The position numbers and the translations under genes are program-made. A model generated the notes under the pieces. The model was not told the origin of the DNA. It did no database searches and saw only the letters and a list, made by a program, of their open reading frames with translations. From Shewanella oncorhynchi (GTDB taxonomy: Bacteria > Pseudomonadota > Gammaproteobacteria > Enterobacterales > Shewanellaceae): a stretch of 64,000 nucleotides of DNA. Shown here in pieces: positions 49,231-57,606 of the stretch (its first letter is position 1; each line of letters opens with the position of its first letter). Where the stretch lies: positions 127,440-191,439 of the forward strand of contig NZ_JABAEB010000006.1 in the NCBI RefSeq assembly GCF_012584455.1, read 5' to 3'.

Positions 49231-49267
49231 GGGCAATAACGGCAAACCGTTGTTGCCCTTATTTTTA
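49231..49267 (+). terminator. Terminator after gsk
   Basis: GGGCAATAACGG / CCGTTGTTGCCC stem (one G-T pair) with a CAAA loop and T-rich tail. Confidence 0.92.
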
Positions 49268-49390
49268 TGGCGTTTATCAATAATCAATTAACTAAGCATT
49301 AATTTTAACTACAGGCAGTTGCGAATAAATGTTAACGTTAGTTGGGTTCAGGTAGTCCAAATACAGCGATAATTTAAGGTGGAATTTTCG

Positions 49391-50221
49391 GTGAAAGCGC
49401 AAATCTTAAGAGAAATGAAAGTACTCACGGCCATAGAGCCTGAGTTCGAAGTGCAACGTCGTGTCGCGTTTATTAAAACCAAACTAAAAGAAGCGCGTAG
49501 CAAGGCATTGGTATTAGGGATCAGCGGTGGGGTGGATTCTTCTACTGCTGGGCGTTTGTGTCAGTTGGCGGTGGACAGTTTAAACCAAGAAAATGGCCAA
49601 GGCGGTTACCAGTTTATCGCTGTGCGATTACCCTATCAGATCCAAAAAGATGAGCATGAGGCGCAATTAGCCTGTCAGTTTATTCAGCCCTCTAAGTTGG
49701 TCACTGTGAATGTGCATCAAGGTGTTGATGGCGTGCACAGCGCTACCGTTGCCGCGTTAGTCGAAGCTGGATTGCCTTTGCCCGATGTGGCGAAGGTTGA
49801 TTTTGTGAAGGGTAACGTCAAAGCCCGTATGCGGATGATAGCGCAATACGAACTCGCCGGACTCGTGGGCGGGCTTGTGGTGGGGACAGATCACAGCGCC
49901 GAAAATATCACAGGTTTTTACACTAAATGGGGCGATGGTGCCTGCGATTTAGCGCCATTATTTGGTCTTAACAAACGCCAAGTTCGCCAACTCGCCGCGT
50001 ATCTTGGTGCGCCAGAATCGTTAGTCTATAAAGCGCCGACCGCGGATTTAGAAGACAATAAACCCTTACTCGAAGATGAAGTCGCGCTTGGCTTAACCTA
50101 TGCGCAAATCGATGATTTCCTTGAGGGTAAAGACGTTGGCAAGGCGGTTGAGGACAAGTTGATTGGTATTTATAAGGCGACGCAGCATAAACGTCAGCCT
50201 ATTCCAACCATTTACGACTAA
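49391..50221 (+). CDS. nadE: Ammonia-dependent NAD+ synthetase
   Basis: NadE converts nicotinate adenine dinucleotide to NAD+ with ATP and ammonia. The start is GTG 49391 ([18 protein letters not shown]) after AAGGTGG; an upstream GTG at 49379 is less likely. The product is 276 residues. The PP-loop is [39 protein letters not shown] and [15 protein letters not shown] are the other signatures. No glutaminase domain is present. A terminator follows. Confidence 0.96.
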   Translation: MKAQILREMKVLTAIEPEFEVQRRVAFIKTKLKEARSKALVLGISGGVDSSTAGRLCQLAVDSLNQENGQGGYQFIAVRLPYQIQKDEHEAQLACQFIQPSKLVTVNVHQGVDGVHSATVAALVEAGLPLPDVAKVDFVKGNVKARMRMIAQYELAGLVGGLVVGTDHSAENITGFYTKWGDGACDLAPLFGLNKRQVRQLAAYLGAPESLVYKAPTADLEDNKPLLEDEVALGLTYAQIDDFLEGKDVGKAVEDKLIGIYKATQHKRQPIPTIYD

Positions 50222-50242
50222 CCCTGAATCGTCCTTGAATAT

Positions 50243-50277
50243 GCACTCGTTTGAACTCTGTTCACGAGTGCTTTTTT
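50243..50277 (+). terminator. Terminator after nadE
   Basis: GCACTCGT / ACGAGTGC outer stem with an inner GAAC/GTTC pair, then a T-tract. Confidence 0.9.
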
Positions 50278-50338
50278 ATGCCTTTGTTATTTGGTGACTA
50301 ATGCTGTGGTGACAGCCGTTACCACAATCATAATGGAA

Positions 50339-50839
50339 TTATTTACTGTGTTGGGGCTCTGGCGTTGCTAAGTGTTGCCGTGTCAGGGCGATCAGCTGGT
50401 TTGGGTATTGGCGATAATCCAAATAGGGCGTGAGTAAAAAATGCTGTCCTAGCGAAGATGGCAGCTTAAGTGCAGTTATGGATTTATTTTGGGCAGTTAA
50501 ATGCTGCGCACCGGAATCGTTCACGGACATGGTGAGCCCTAAAGCATTTGCGACCACTTGCCCCGCAATGAGATGAATCTTAGCGTTTGCCATCAGCTCT
50601 ATAGCGCCTATGCAGATCATTTCATTTTGCTTGAGTAACACTTGGTCACGATAGCTGCGCCAGTCATCTCCAACCGTACTTATTTTGGCCATAATAGTGA
50701 AGATCTTACGCCAATGATTGCCATTGAGAGCTATAAGAGTCGCGACAGCGTCTGGCTGAGTGTAATGCCAGTTCTCAGGTACCAGCGGCGCGGTAGGAAG
50801 ATAGTAGGCGAACCTAGCGTGTGGATTACCGATTATCAT
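50339..50839 (-). CDS. Conserved hypothetical protein
   Basis: The 166 residues start MIIGNPHARFAYYLPTAPLVPENW at ATG 50839. The middle, WRKIFTIMAKISTVGDDWRSYRDQVLLKQ, looks helical and charged, and GQHFLLTPYLDYRQYPNQLI is near the C-terminus. There is no signal peptide, membrane segment or motif that I recognise with certainty. It may belong to one of the small DUF families of Shewanella and Vibrio. It stands alone between nadE and the hydrolase gene. Confidence 0.75.
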   Translation of the reverse strand: MIIGNPHARFAYYLPTAPLVPENWHYTQPDAVATLIALNGNHWRKIFTIMAKISTVGDDWRSYRDQVLLKQNEMICIGAIELMANAKIHLIAGQVVANALGLTMSVNDSGAQHLTAQNKSITALKLPSSLGQHFLLTPYLDYRQYPNQLIALTRQHLATPEPQHSK

Positions 50840-51074
50840 CGAGAGTGTATAAGTTTCGTTGGAATAAGACTATTTTCGATCCTAACCCGATTAAGGCCTA
50901 TGCGGCTAATAAAATTGCGAGATGAGTAAATTGGGGTGACTAAATTGAAGTGACTAAATTGGAGTGATTAAATTGTACTGCTTAAGTGGTTTTTATCGCG
51001 GTAAAACGTTTGAAGGATGTTTTTATCTACCCGTATAATCTAGTTGCACATTTTATCTTCATGTAGGAACAGCG

Positions 51075-52589
51075 ATGAAGGCTATCATCATAGGTTCGAC
51101 AAAACACCTATTTTTAGCTGCAGTGTATGCGAGTACTGGCATAGTGGTGGCGTTACTCGCGACAGGGATCTATTTTCTTAATACGCGCCCTGAGCTGTCA
51201 CTTTGGCATACGGTCGAGCTAGAAAATGAGTTCCATTATAATACTAAACTCGCTAATTTTAATGAGTACTTAGCGCTAGAAGACCGCTTATTCGGCGAAG
51301 TTGAGCGCAAAGTTGTACAGAAGATTCCTACCTCTGAATTATCTCCAGTGAATCGCTATGTTAAAAATAGCTTGTCTGATCCTGCCCATTGGCCACAAAA
51401 CTGGAATCGCAGTTATGAATGGTCTGTGGCTAATGCCGAATTTGGAGTATTACTGCTCCACGGTATGTCGGATTCGCCCTATGCTCTATCCAATGTGGCA
51501 GTGCACTTTAAAGGTAAAGCCCATGTGCTCGGTTTAAGACTGCCAGGACATGGCACGATTCCAAGTGGATTGACTGAGCTTTATTGGCAAGATCTGGCCG
51601 CAGCGGTGAATTTAGCCACAGCGCATATGCGGCAAACTCTGAAAGATAAACCATTATTTGTGGTGGCTTTTTCGACGGGTGCCGCCGTCGCGCTGAACCA
51701 TGAGTTAGAACGTATAAGCCATGATAAAGCCCCTGATTATGATGGAATGATTTTTATCTCTCCCGCGATAGGGCTAGCGCCATCTGCGGCGGCTGCACGC
51801 TGGCAGAGTTGGATAGGACGATTGTTGGAGCTGGATAAACTGCAATGGAACAGTATTCAAGTGGAGTACGATCCCTTTAAATACACCTCTTTTGCGGTTA
51901 ATGCAGGCGATGTAGTTTATCAATTAGCCCTGCGTAACCAAGGTTTATTGGCAGGATTAACGCCGCAGCAACGGGCGCAAGTTCCGTCGATACTCACTTT
52001 TCAGTCAGTGGTGGACGCAACGGTTTCAACTGCGGCGGTGGTGAATAATCTGTATCAAACGTTGCCTGAAAAAGGTCATGAGCTAGTGCTGTTTGATATG
52101 AACCGACTCGATGTGAATGCCAAGATGGTGTCCAATGATCCGCTTGCGGGCTTGTTGGCGAACATTAATAACCCTGAGTTACATTATCGCGGCACTGTGG
52201 TGGAAAATATCAGTAATGAAACCACGCAGGTTCAGGCGCGATACTTTGGTTTAGATGAACAGAATTTAGATACACAGGATATAGACGCACAGGGTAAAGT
52301 GCTCACTCAGGTCAGTGAAAACGTGCGGATATTAGATTTATATTGGCCTGCAGGCGTGTATTCTTTATCCCATGTTGCGCTACCTTTTGGCATAGATGAT
52401 GGGCTTTATGGCGCCGTGATCCAGCCTGATTTACATAGGATCCAAATCGGAGCCTCAGCTTCGCGCGGAGAGCGCGGCTTGTATAGCGTGTCAGCATCTG
52501 AAATGTTACGACAGAAATGGAATCCCTTTTTCCCATATCTACTCGAGCGCATGGATGAGTATCGACTCGCCCATATGCACTCGCATTGA
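51075..52589 (+). CDS. Membrane-anchored alpha/beta hydrolase
   Basis: This 504-residue protein has one N-terminal membrane helix (AAVYASTGIVVALLATGIYFL), which would place the catalytic domain in the periplasm. The alpha/beta hydrolase fold is supported by GVLLLHGMSDSPYALS (oxyanion HG at 129-130), LRLPGHGTIPSG, and the nucleophile S200 in VVAFSTGAAVAL (A-x-S-x-G variant). The acid/histidine are probably in the last third, around YSLSHVALPFGIDD. The substrate is unknown. It is the last chromosomal gene before tRNA-Pro. Confidence 0.85.
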   Translation: MKAIIIGSTKHLFLAAVYASTGIVVALLATGIYFLNTRPELSLWHTVELENEFHYNTKLANFNEYLALEDRLFGEVERKVVQKIPTSELSPVNRYVKNSLSDPAHWPQNWNRSYEWSVANAEFGVLLLHGMSDSPYALSNVAVHFKGKAHVLGLRLPGHGTIPSGLTELYWQDLAAAVNLATAHMRQTLKDKPLFVVAFSTGAAVALNHELERISHDKAPDYDGMIFISPAIGLAPSAAAARWQSWIGRLLELDKLQWNSIQVEYDPFKYTSFAVNAGDVVYQLALRNQGLLAGLTPQQRAQVPSILTFQSVVDATVSTAAVVNNLYQTLPEKGHELVLFDMNRLDVNAKMVSNDPLAGLLANINNPELHYRGTVVENISNETTQVQARYFGLDEQNLDTQDIDAQGKVLTQVSENVRILDLYWPAGVYSLSHVALPFGIDDGLYGAVIQPDLHRIQIGASASRGERGLYSVSASEMLRQKWNPFFPYLLERMDEYRLAHMHSH

Positions 52590-52900
52590 ATGATGATTTA
52601 GTAAACAGGTGTCATTATGTCTGTTCTGCAGCTAAATCCTGTTTGAGTATGGCCGTAATCAGTATCGAGCAATCATTATCGACGAAAATTGTGTCATTCA
52701 GAACATAAACTAAGCAGTTGATCAAAGAGATGTAATGAAGCCCTTGCGCAGTTGCGAGGCAATTGCTACAGTTCTGGCTCGCTTAAGATAAACCCCATAA
52801 ACAGTATCTTAGGTGATAAGTAATTGAGCAAAAGCCGTAAAGATTATCGCTAAACTATATTTAGCTAAGTCAGCACAGGTATGCAATATACTTAAAAATT
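52590..52900. other. 311 bp intergenic region before tRNA-Pro
   Basis: No gene or clear terminator is visible. The tRNA promoter must lie here but I could not place it with confidence. Confidence 0.45.
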
Positions 52901-52977
52901 CGGTATGTAGCGCAGCCCGGTAGCGCACTGTCATGGGGTGTCAGGGGTCGGAGGTTCGAATCCTCTCATACCGACCA
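52901..52977 (+). tRNA. tRNA-Pro (GGG)
   Basis: A 77-nt cloverleaf with encoded CCA. Acceptor arms CGGTATG/CATACCG pair. The anticodon loop ATGGGGT gives GGG, and the sequence closely follows E. coli proL. It is the likely integration target of the element downstream. Confidence 0.96.
52950..52977 (+). other. Probable attachment site (attL) in tRNA-Pro 3' end
   Basis: A tyrosine integrase gene lies about 160 bp from the tRNA 3' end and reads toward it, the usual layout for an element inserted in a tRNA gene. The core should be part of the T-arm and acceptor stem (GGTTCGAATCC to ACCA). The second copy would lie beyond 64,000 and cannot be seen. Confidence 0.55.
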
Positions 52978-52988
52978 AATTCTAAATA

Positions 52989-53026
52989 AAAAAGCCTGTA
53001 AACTTAATAGTTTGCAGGTTTTTTTA
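52989..53026 (+). terminator. Terminator after tRNA-Pro
   Basis: AAAAAGCCTGTAAACT / AGTTTGCAGGTTTTT stem (one mismatch) with a TAAT loop and long T-tract. Confidence 0.92.
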
Positions 53027-53140
53027 TTTTAATCCGATTTTAATATTCATTTTTAAGCGGTCAAACTATGGTCGAACTCAGGTCAAACAGGCTTTCAATA
53101 ACCGAGGCCATTCAGGCCCGTTTGCCTTAGTTTTTCTAGG

Positions 53141-54325
53141 CTAATTTGCCATGTTAATCTCTGCATGTGGTACCTCAGTCCATTCCAAATGATCACGAAC
53201 ATAGACCTTGGTAGACTTCGAATCGGTATGCGCCATGCGGCCTTGAGGATCAATCCCCATATCCGAAAACAATCTTGCAGATAGGGCGCGGATTTCATGA
53301 AAAGTCGGCCGCTGATTAACTTCAAGGTGACTAAATAATCCAATGTCATCCCTTACCGCAGAAAATGCTCTGCTAAGGTAGTTTGGATCAAGCTGATAAC
53401 GATGGTTTGTTTCAGCGCTTTGCCTAGTATTTCGCTCAGGAACCCGATGAACAACATACGGGCATAAAATCCCATCACGGCTTCTATCTATAATCCCTTT
53501 AATCTCCTGACCAATAGGGATAGCGACATGGCTAGCTTCCTTTTCCTCAACTTTTTGCCTATGGATAAACAGCGTTCCATAGATCCCATCAACCGGAGCC
53601 TCAAACCAAATACAGCCGCATTGCCCATCCTTAGGCTTTTTAATGCTGTACTTAATTCGAGAAATTTCTAACCTTGCCTGCGATGCTTGAAGCGCTAACT
53701 CCATTGCTGTTTGTAACCAAAGTGGCGCCGCAGCGTGGATAAGTTTGAAAGCATCCAAACTTAAGCGTTGGCGTTCTTTGCCTTTGGTTTTTCGCTTTTT
53801 CATCTTTTTGGCGGCAGGGTTATCAACCATCAGCGATTGATCAATGGCGTAATTAATCAACTTTTCAATGAAACCCAGTTTGCGATTATGCACATTAGCA
53901 CTCGCGTTAGGATGGTACTGGTTAAGAAATCCATTAATATGCTCAAGGCCAATATCCTGGCTTGGTATAGCCTTGAAGTACTCCTTCACTCTCGACGCAT
54001 CGTTTAGCATAGTGCTAGCGAATTGCTTACTGGGTGACTCCTCTTTGAAAATGATTTCCATCAAACGGTCAACATGATCAGCAAAAGGAAGTTGCTGCTC
54101 AGATTCAATACCGCCAGAAGCCTTTATCAGGTCATCTACAATCAACCCAGAACTTGGGCGCATGATCCGGTTATATTCATTTGCTATCTGTATTGCTTGG
54201 ATTTTATCTTTACCCAGTGATTTCCTAATACCGTTAATCAGGGTAAAGCGGTAAACGCCAGAGTCGATTTCATATCTTAGATATGAAGGAAGATGCTTAT
54301 TTACCGGCTTTTTTGGGCGCACCAT
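53141..54325 (-). CDS. int: Tyrosine recombinase (integrase)
   Basis: This site-specific integrase has 394 residues. The N-terminal part (1-60) is an arm-binding-type segment, and a core-binding SAM-like domain spans about 80-165. The catalytic domain has all key residues: R218 in ASQARLEISRI, H343 and R346 in FHEIRALSARLF, H366 in RMAHTDSKSTKVY, and the nucleophile Y375. It appears intact. It reads toward tRNA-Pro(GGG), the presumed target, and lies next to an excisionase-like gene. Confidence 0.95.
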   Translation of the reverse strand: MVRPKKPVNKHLPSYLRYEIDSGVYRFTLINGIRKSLGKDKIQAIQIANEYNRIMRPSSGLIVDDLIKASGGIESEQQLPFADHVDRLMEIIFKEESPSKQFASTMLNDASRVKEYFKAIPSQDIGLEHINGFLNQYHPNASANVHNRKLGFIEKLINYAIDQSLMVDNPAAKKMKKRKTKGKERQRLSLDAFKLIHAAAPLWLQTAMELALQASQARLEISRIKYSIKKPKDGQCGCIWFEAPVDGIYGTLFIHRQKVEEKEASHVAIPIGQEIKGIIDRSRDGILCPYVVHRVPERNTRQSAETNHRYQLDPNYLSRAFSAVRDDIGLFSHLEVNQRPTFHEIRALSARLFSDMGIDPQGRMAHTDSKSTKVYVRDHLEWTEVPHAEINMAN

Positions 54326-54330
54326 GATAC

Positions 54331-54552
54331 TTACACCGATTCCGCGACCAGATGCATAACCGCATTACTGACAACCTGCGGAACGCCAAAATACTGATCC
54401 TCATACACATAGACAGTGCCACTAATGACGGCACCACGAATTTTACCTTTCAATATCCACGTAGAAATGGTTCTATTTTGTGGCATTGATCCTTTAGTGA
54501 ACTCGCGGCTAGCCCATTCGCGTGCCTTCATTAACTTTGCTGTGTTTTTCAT
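54331..54552 (-). CDS. xis: Excisionase-like DNA-binding protein
   Basis: This 73-residue protein matches the layout of phage excisionases: AREWASREFT...PQNRTISTWILKGKIRGAVISGTVYVYEDQYF, a winged-helix motif with a hydrophobic strand and a basic wing. It has GAGAGG before its ATG and ends 5 bp before the integrase start. The role (directing excision) is inferred from size, fold and position. Confidence 0.8.
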   Translation of the reverse strand: MKNTAKLMKAREWASREFTKGSMPQNRTISTWILKGKIRGAVISGTVYVYEDQYFGVPQVVSNAVMHLVAESV

Positions 54553-54597
54553 AATAGCCTCTCTTATTTGCTATGACGTTTGTATGTTTACTTGGCC

Positions 54598-54690
54598 TTA
54601 GGCCGATTCCATCGCAGGAACATAAATGCCTTCAGCGTTGAGTTTTGTGGTGCAATTACTCTTTAACCCTTTTCTTTGCTGTCTGGTCAT
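54598..54690 (-). CDS. Small protein of 30 residues
   Basis: A tiny frame, MTRQQRKGLKSNCTTKLNAE..., is basic and has one cysteine. Its ATG overlaps the TGA of the previous small gene (AAATGACC), and AAGGAAGG sits at the right distance. It follows the coupling pattern of the whole run, which supports it despite its size. The function is unknown. Confidence 0.5.
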   Translation of the reverse strand: MTRQQRKGLKSNCTTKLNAEGIYVPAMESA

Positions 54691-54812
54691 TTACCTTCCT
54701 TTGCCAATTCCTCGGCGAGTCGTTTTAAAAATTGTTGGCAGCTGCCGGCTTGTTTGCGGGGCAGGGTGTACCACTGGCGCAAAGCGTCTTTGATTACTGC
54801 AGATTGCTTCAT
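54687..54812 (-). CDS. Small protein of 41 residues
   Basis: The frame begins MKQSAVIKDALRQWYTLPRK and ends LKRLAEELAKEGK. It is basic and probably helical. Its ATG overlaps the TGA of the 106-residue gene upstream in the pattern GAAGCGGCATGA, and its own end supplies the ribosome binding site for the next frame. The function is unknown. Confidence 0.6.
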   Translation of the reverse strand: MKQSAVIKDALRQWYTLPRKQAGSCQQFLKRLAEELAKEGK

Positions 54813-55129
54813 GCCGCTTCCTTATCCTTAGGTGCGAAGAACAGTGCGACGGGGCCATCTTCGGTGTCGTGAATACTCAGCAAGAATGAGCCGGCTTTGT
54901 CGCAAACGGGGTTCCAATCGCTGATATCGTTATCGCCCTCGTCAAAGTAGCGCTCGATTAAGTTTTTAGGCGCATCGAGTTCAAACCAAATCGCCACAAA
55001 CTCGCCGCCTTGGCGTGCAGCCCATGCTTCACACTCTGCGCGGGTTACGCCTTCATCCCACTCGGGCATATCTGGATGGGTCCAATAACCTTCTTCACGT
55101 TCAACTGTTGCTGCTTGTATCGACTTCAT
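54809..55129 (-). CDS. Hypothetical acidic protein, mobile element
   Basis: The 106 residues start at ATG 55129 (MKSIQAATVEREEGYW), overlapping the stop of the previous gene; the frame extension further upstream lacks a ribosome binding site. The protein is acidic, with YFDEGDNDISDWNPVCDKAGSFLLSIHDTEDGPVALFFAP. There is no recognised domain. It ends in KEAA, which encodes the ribosome binding site for the next gene. Confidence 0.75.
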   Translation of the reverse strand: MKSIQAATVEREEGYWTHPDMPEWDEGVTRAECEAWAARQGGEFVAIWFELDAPKNLIERYFDEGDNDISDWNPVCDKAGSFLLSIHDTEDGPVALFFAPKDKEAA

Positions 55130-55734
55130 GCTGCTTCTCCTTGGCGCTGGGCTTGGTATGTTTGCCATGCGGGCAAATCAGTGTTTGATACTCGCCAATC
55201 AAGCTCGCCAGCCTTGTCATAGGCCACTGAGCCGCCATATTGAGCACCCTCAAAAGTAAATGTTGCAGTGCAATACAGCTGTGGATATGCACCGTTAAAC
55301 GCCGTGAAGGTCAAATCAGGGCGCAGTGATAACAGCTGTTGCTTAAAGGCTTCGGCCTTGGCATTGTGCTGCGCAATGTCAGCTTGCTTATGTGAATGGC
55401 ACGCCGCGTTGCAATAAAACGCCTCGCCAACGCAGAGCACCGCTTCAATGTCCGTCGCATTGCCTTCATCGTCTTCGGCTCTAATTGGCTGGCCGCAGTG
55501 GTAACAGGTAAAACACCAACCATCGGCCAGTAACACTTGATAAGGCACGTTGCCTTGCTCAGCGTATTGGTCATATTCAGGGCAGCGAGTGACCGACATA
55601 TCATCTTCAAACGTCAGATTGAGTTCGCCCGCACCTATGCGGCGAGCGGCGGCAGCATGTTGATGAAACACAATGCACGCTGCGCCCTCGCAATGTTCTT
55701 GTACTTGAAACGCTTTAATCTTGGGTGTGCTCAT
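55126..55734 (-). CDS. Hypothetical zinc-knuckle-type protein
   Basis: The 202 residues start at ATG 55734 (MSTPKIKAFQVQEHCEG). Two cysteine pairs, CFTCYHCGQPI and FYCNAACHSHK, separated by about 30 residues, look like a zinc-binding treble clef. The C-terminal half (FTAFNGAYPQLYCTATFTFEGAQYGGSVAYD) looks like a beta sandwich. The end, QGEAA, carries the ribosome binding site for the next gene. I recognise no family and infer a metal-binding, perhaps nucleic-acid-related role. Confidence 0.75.
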   Translation of the reverse strand: MSTPKIKAFQVQEHCEGAACIVFHQHAAAARRIGAGELNLTFEDDMSVTRCPEYDQYAEQGNVPYQVLLADGWCFTCYHCGQPIRAEDDEGNATDIEAVLCVGEAFYCNAACHSHKQADIAQHNAKAEAFKQQLLSLRPDLTFTAFNGAYPQLYCTATFTFEGAQYGGSVAYDKAGELDWRVSNTDLPAWQTYQAQRQGEAA

Positions 55735-55961
55735 GCTGCTTCTCCTTTTATCCTGAGTTTTGATTCTGCGTTGAGTGCAAATACTTCGGCGTCGGCTTGG
55801 CCGAAGTCGCTGCACTCGATGGCGTTAAAAGACTTACAAATGCCCCAACCGTGGTAGTTGTTGGGGGTGTACTTCACTTCGATTTGCTGTTGATCGCACA
55901 TCAAGGTGAAGTAGGGCTTAGATAGCGTGACCACACCCGCTTTAGTGCTGAACGTATTCAT
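55731..55961 (-). CDS. Hypothetical small protein, mobile element
   Basis: The 76 residues start MNTFSTKAGVVTLSKPYFTL and include NNYHGWGICKSFNAIECSDFGQADAEVFALN. It is coupled at both ends: ATGA overlap with the gene before, and RIKGEAA overlapping the next start. No domain is recognised. Confidence 0.7.
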   Translation of the reverse strand: MNTFSTKAGVVTLSKPYFTLMCDQQQIEVKYTPNNYHGWGICKSFNAIECSDFGQADAEVFALNAESKLRIKGEAA

Positions 55962-56236
55962 GCCGCCTCCTTGTTTTGGTTGTCGCTGGTTTGGCTGACT
56001 GGCGGGTGGCAGGGCAGGCGCATTGGGTGATATCGGTACGAATACACTATGGTGCGGCTAATGCCCTTGGCTAAGTTGGTTAAGCCGTTGCCCAATGCTT
56101 GCCAGTACAGGCAATCTAGTGCGCCGAGCGCCAGTGCGATTTTGATGCTGTCGCCCGTTGTGGCCTTGAGTAACAGGCTTAACTTATGGCTACGGTAATG
56201 GTTTAACAGATGGCGAAACGCCGCTGATTGAGTCAT
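55958..56236 (-). CDS. Hypothetical helical protein, mobile element
   Basis: The 92 residues start MTQSAAFRHLLNHYRSHKL. The N-terminal two thirds are probably helical (KIALALGALDCLYWQALGNGLTNLAKG), and the C-terminus is polar. It may be amphipathic rather than membrane-spanning. Its ATG follows the stop of the PapB-like gene directly (TAAATG), with AGGTGG as ribosome binding site. No family is recognised. Confidence 0.7.
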   Translation of the reverse strand: MTQSAAFRHLLNHYRSHKLSLLLKATTGDSIKIALALGALDCLYWQALGNGLTNLAKGISRTIVYSYRYHPMRLPCHPPVSQTSDNQNKEAA

Positions 56237-56545
56237 TTAGGCCACCTGCTTCGGTTGCAAAGGAGTTGTTAGCAAAGCGCTTGATTGCAAATGAGTTAAT
56301 TGCAGCTTGGCCCAGTCGATGGCTTTAATGGCCTCGACCGTGGCGGCGATTTGCTCTAACTTCTTTTGCCCGCGCATAAAGTTTGATAGCTCAATACCGT
56401 GGCGAGCGGCCGCGCGTTCGGCGGGTAGGGCGCTGGTGTAATGCAGCGTTAATGCGGCAATCACCTCGGGTGAACTAATGCGGGTAAGTGACAGCAATAA
56501 CGCAACGCGCTCTTGTGATTCAAAGCCTGGGAGTAAGTGGTTCAT
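56237..56545 (-). CDS. PapB/FocB-like transcriptional regulator
   Basis: This 102-residue protein resembles the adhesin-biosynthesis regulator family (PapB, FocB). The conserved core is LLLSLTRISSPEVIAALTLHYTSALP followed by a helix-turn-helix-like ERAAARHGIELSNFMRGQKKLEQI, as in the C-terminal part of PapB. It sits directly after the DGQHR gene with an ATGA overlap. In this setting it is more likely a regulator of the element than of fimbriae. That target is inferred. Confidence 0.75.
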   Translation of the reverse strand: MNHLLPGFESQERVALLLSLTRISSPEVIAALTLHYTSALPAERAAARHGIELSNFMRGQKKLEQIAATVEAIKAIDWAKLQLTHLQSSALLTTPLQPKQVA

Positions 56546-57606
56546 GCTGCCACCTCAGGGAAAAACGTTCTTTCAACGCTGGCGCGAACGGGGTCGAGCT
56601 TTTGCTGCATGGTTTTAAGAATGAGGTTTGATGTCAGCGTCACGGCATCGGCGTTGGCGAGTAGCTTGCCTGTTTTGGGGCAAATGCAGCGGCCAGTAAA
56701 GTCTTGGCTGTTGCGACTCCAAACGAGGTTTTGGTAAGCGTGGCGCCAGTGGCGTTGGCCGATGGACTCAGCCTCGCTTGCGGCGCTCGCCAGCGCTTTA
56801 AGCATTACTGTGGTGGTAAATAAGCTGGTTTCGCGCTCTTTACTGCCAAGGGTTTGCAACTCCATTGCTGCGCCCATGGTGTTCCAAAAGTCATAGGCAA
56901 GGGTGGCGTGATAGGGCTCAAAATTTTTCTTGGTACCCAGCATGATGGCCGTGGCGTCTTTAATTTGTTTAAAGGACCAATAAAATTCGCTCTGTGCAGT
57001 CGGTTTGTTTGTCGCAAAATCAACACGGCCTTGCATCCAGTCGATTTGTTTCACTAAATCCATGGTGAGCTTTGATAGCTCATCCCTGTGGTTGTAGGTA
57101 TCTGACAAACCTTGAGGCGGCTTGCTGGCATTTTGGTTGATATCGGTAAACGCTTGCTGGCGTTCTTGCAGCGATAAATTCATGTACAGGGTGATAGAGA
57201 TTGAGTCTTGGGCAATCTCCGGTGATTTTTCCAATGCCTTTGCGATACCTGTGGCGCGGTGCTGGCCATCGAACAACTTGATAATCGAATCAAGGCCAAC
57301 TTTTAATACACCAACCACGCCGCTGATTTCGGACGCTTCGAACTTTGGCGCATCACCACCAGTGGGCACTTCAACCACGCCGATAATGCCTGGCAGAAAA
57401 TACCCTGTTGGATTCGTTACCATGTAATTGCCAATGGATTTAGCACGGGCAGGGTTAACTTTGCGCTGGCTGCGGTCGAGCACACTGCCGGCATCGTCAA
57501 TGCGTAACATACGAACCAGTACACGCATCGACATGATCACGGTGTAAAACACTTTGCCACCTTGTACGCCCATCACAGCGGGCATTGAGTAACACATATC
57601 CATCAT
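56542..57606 (-). CDS. DGQHR-domain (DndB-like) protein
   Basis: This 354-residue protein of the DGQHR superfamily has the motif LFDGQHRATGI at residues 113-117, plus RSQRKVNPARAKSIGNYM and FTDINQNASKPPQGLSDTYN, as in DndB-type proteins. DndB regulates or modulates DNA phosphorothioation, but no dndACDE genes are visible, so it is an orphan here. Related DGQHR proteins are widespread in mobile elements with unknown function. Its ATG overlaps the previous stop codon, with GGGAGAAGC as ribosome binding site. Confidence 0.85.
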   Translation of the reverse strand: MMDMCYSMPAVMGVQGGKVFYTVIMSMRVLVRMLRIDDAGSVLDRSQRKVNPARAKSIGNYMVTNPTGYFLPGIIGVVEVPTGGDAPKFEASEISGVVGVLKVGLDSIIKLFDGQHRATGIAKALEKSPEIAQDSISITLYMNLSLQERQQAFTDINQNASKPPQGLSDTYNHRDELSKLTMDLVKQIDWMQGRVDFATNKPTAQSEFYWSFKQIKDATAIMLGTKKNFEPYHATLAYDFWNTMGAAMELQTLGSKERETSLFTTTVMLKALASAASEAESIGQRHWRHAYQNLVWSRNSQDFTGRCICPKTGKLLANADAVTLTSNLILKTMQQKLDPVRASVERTFFPEVAA

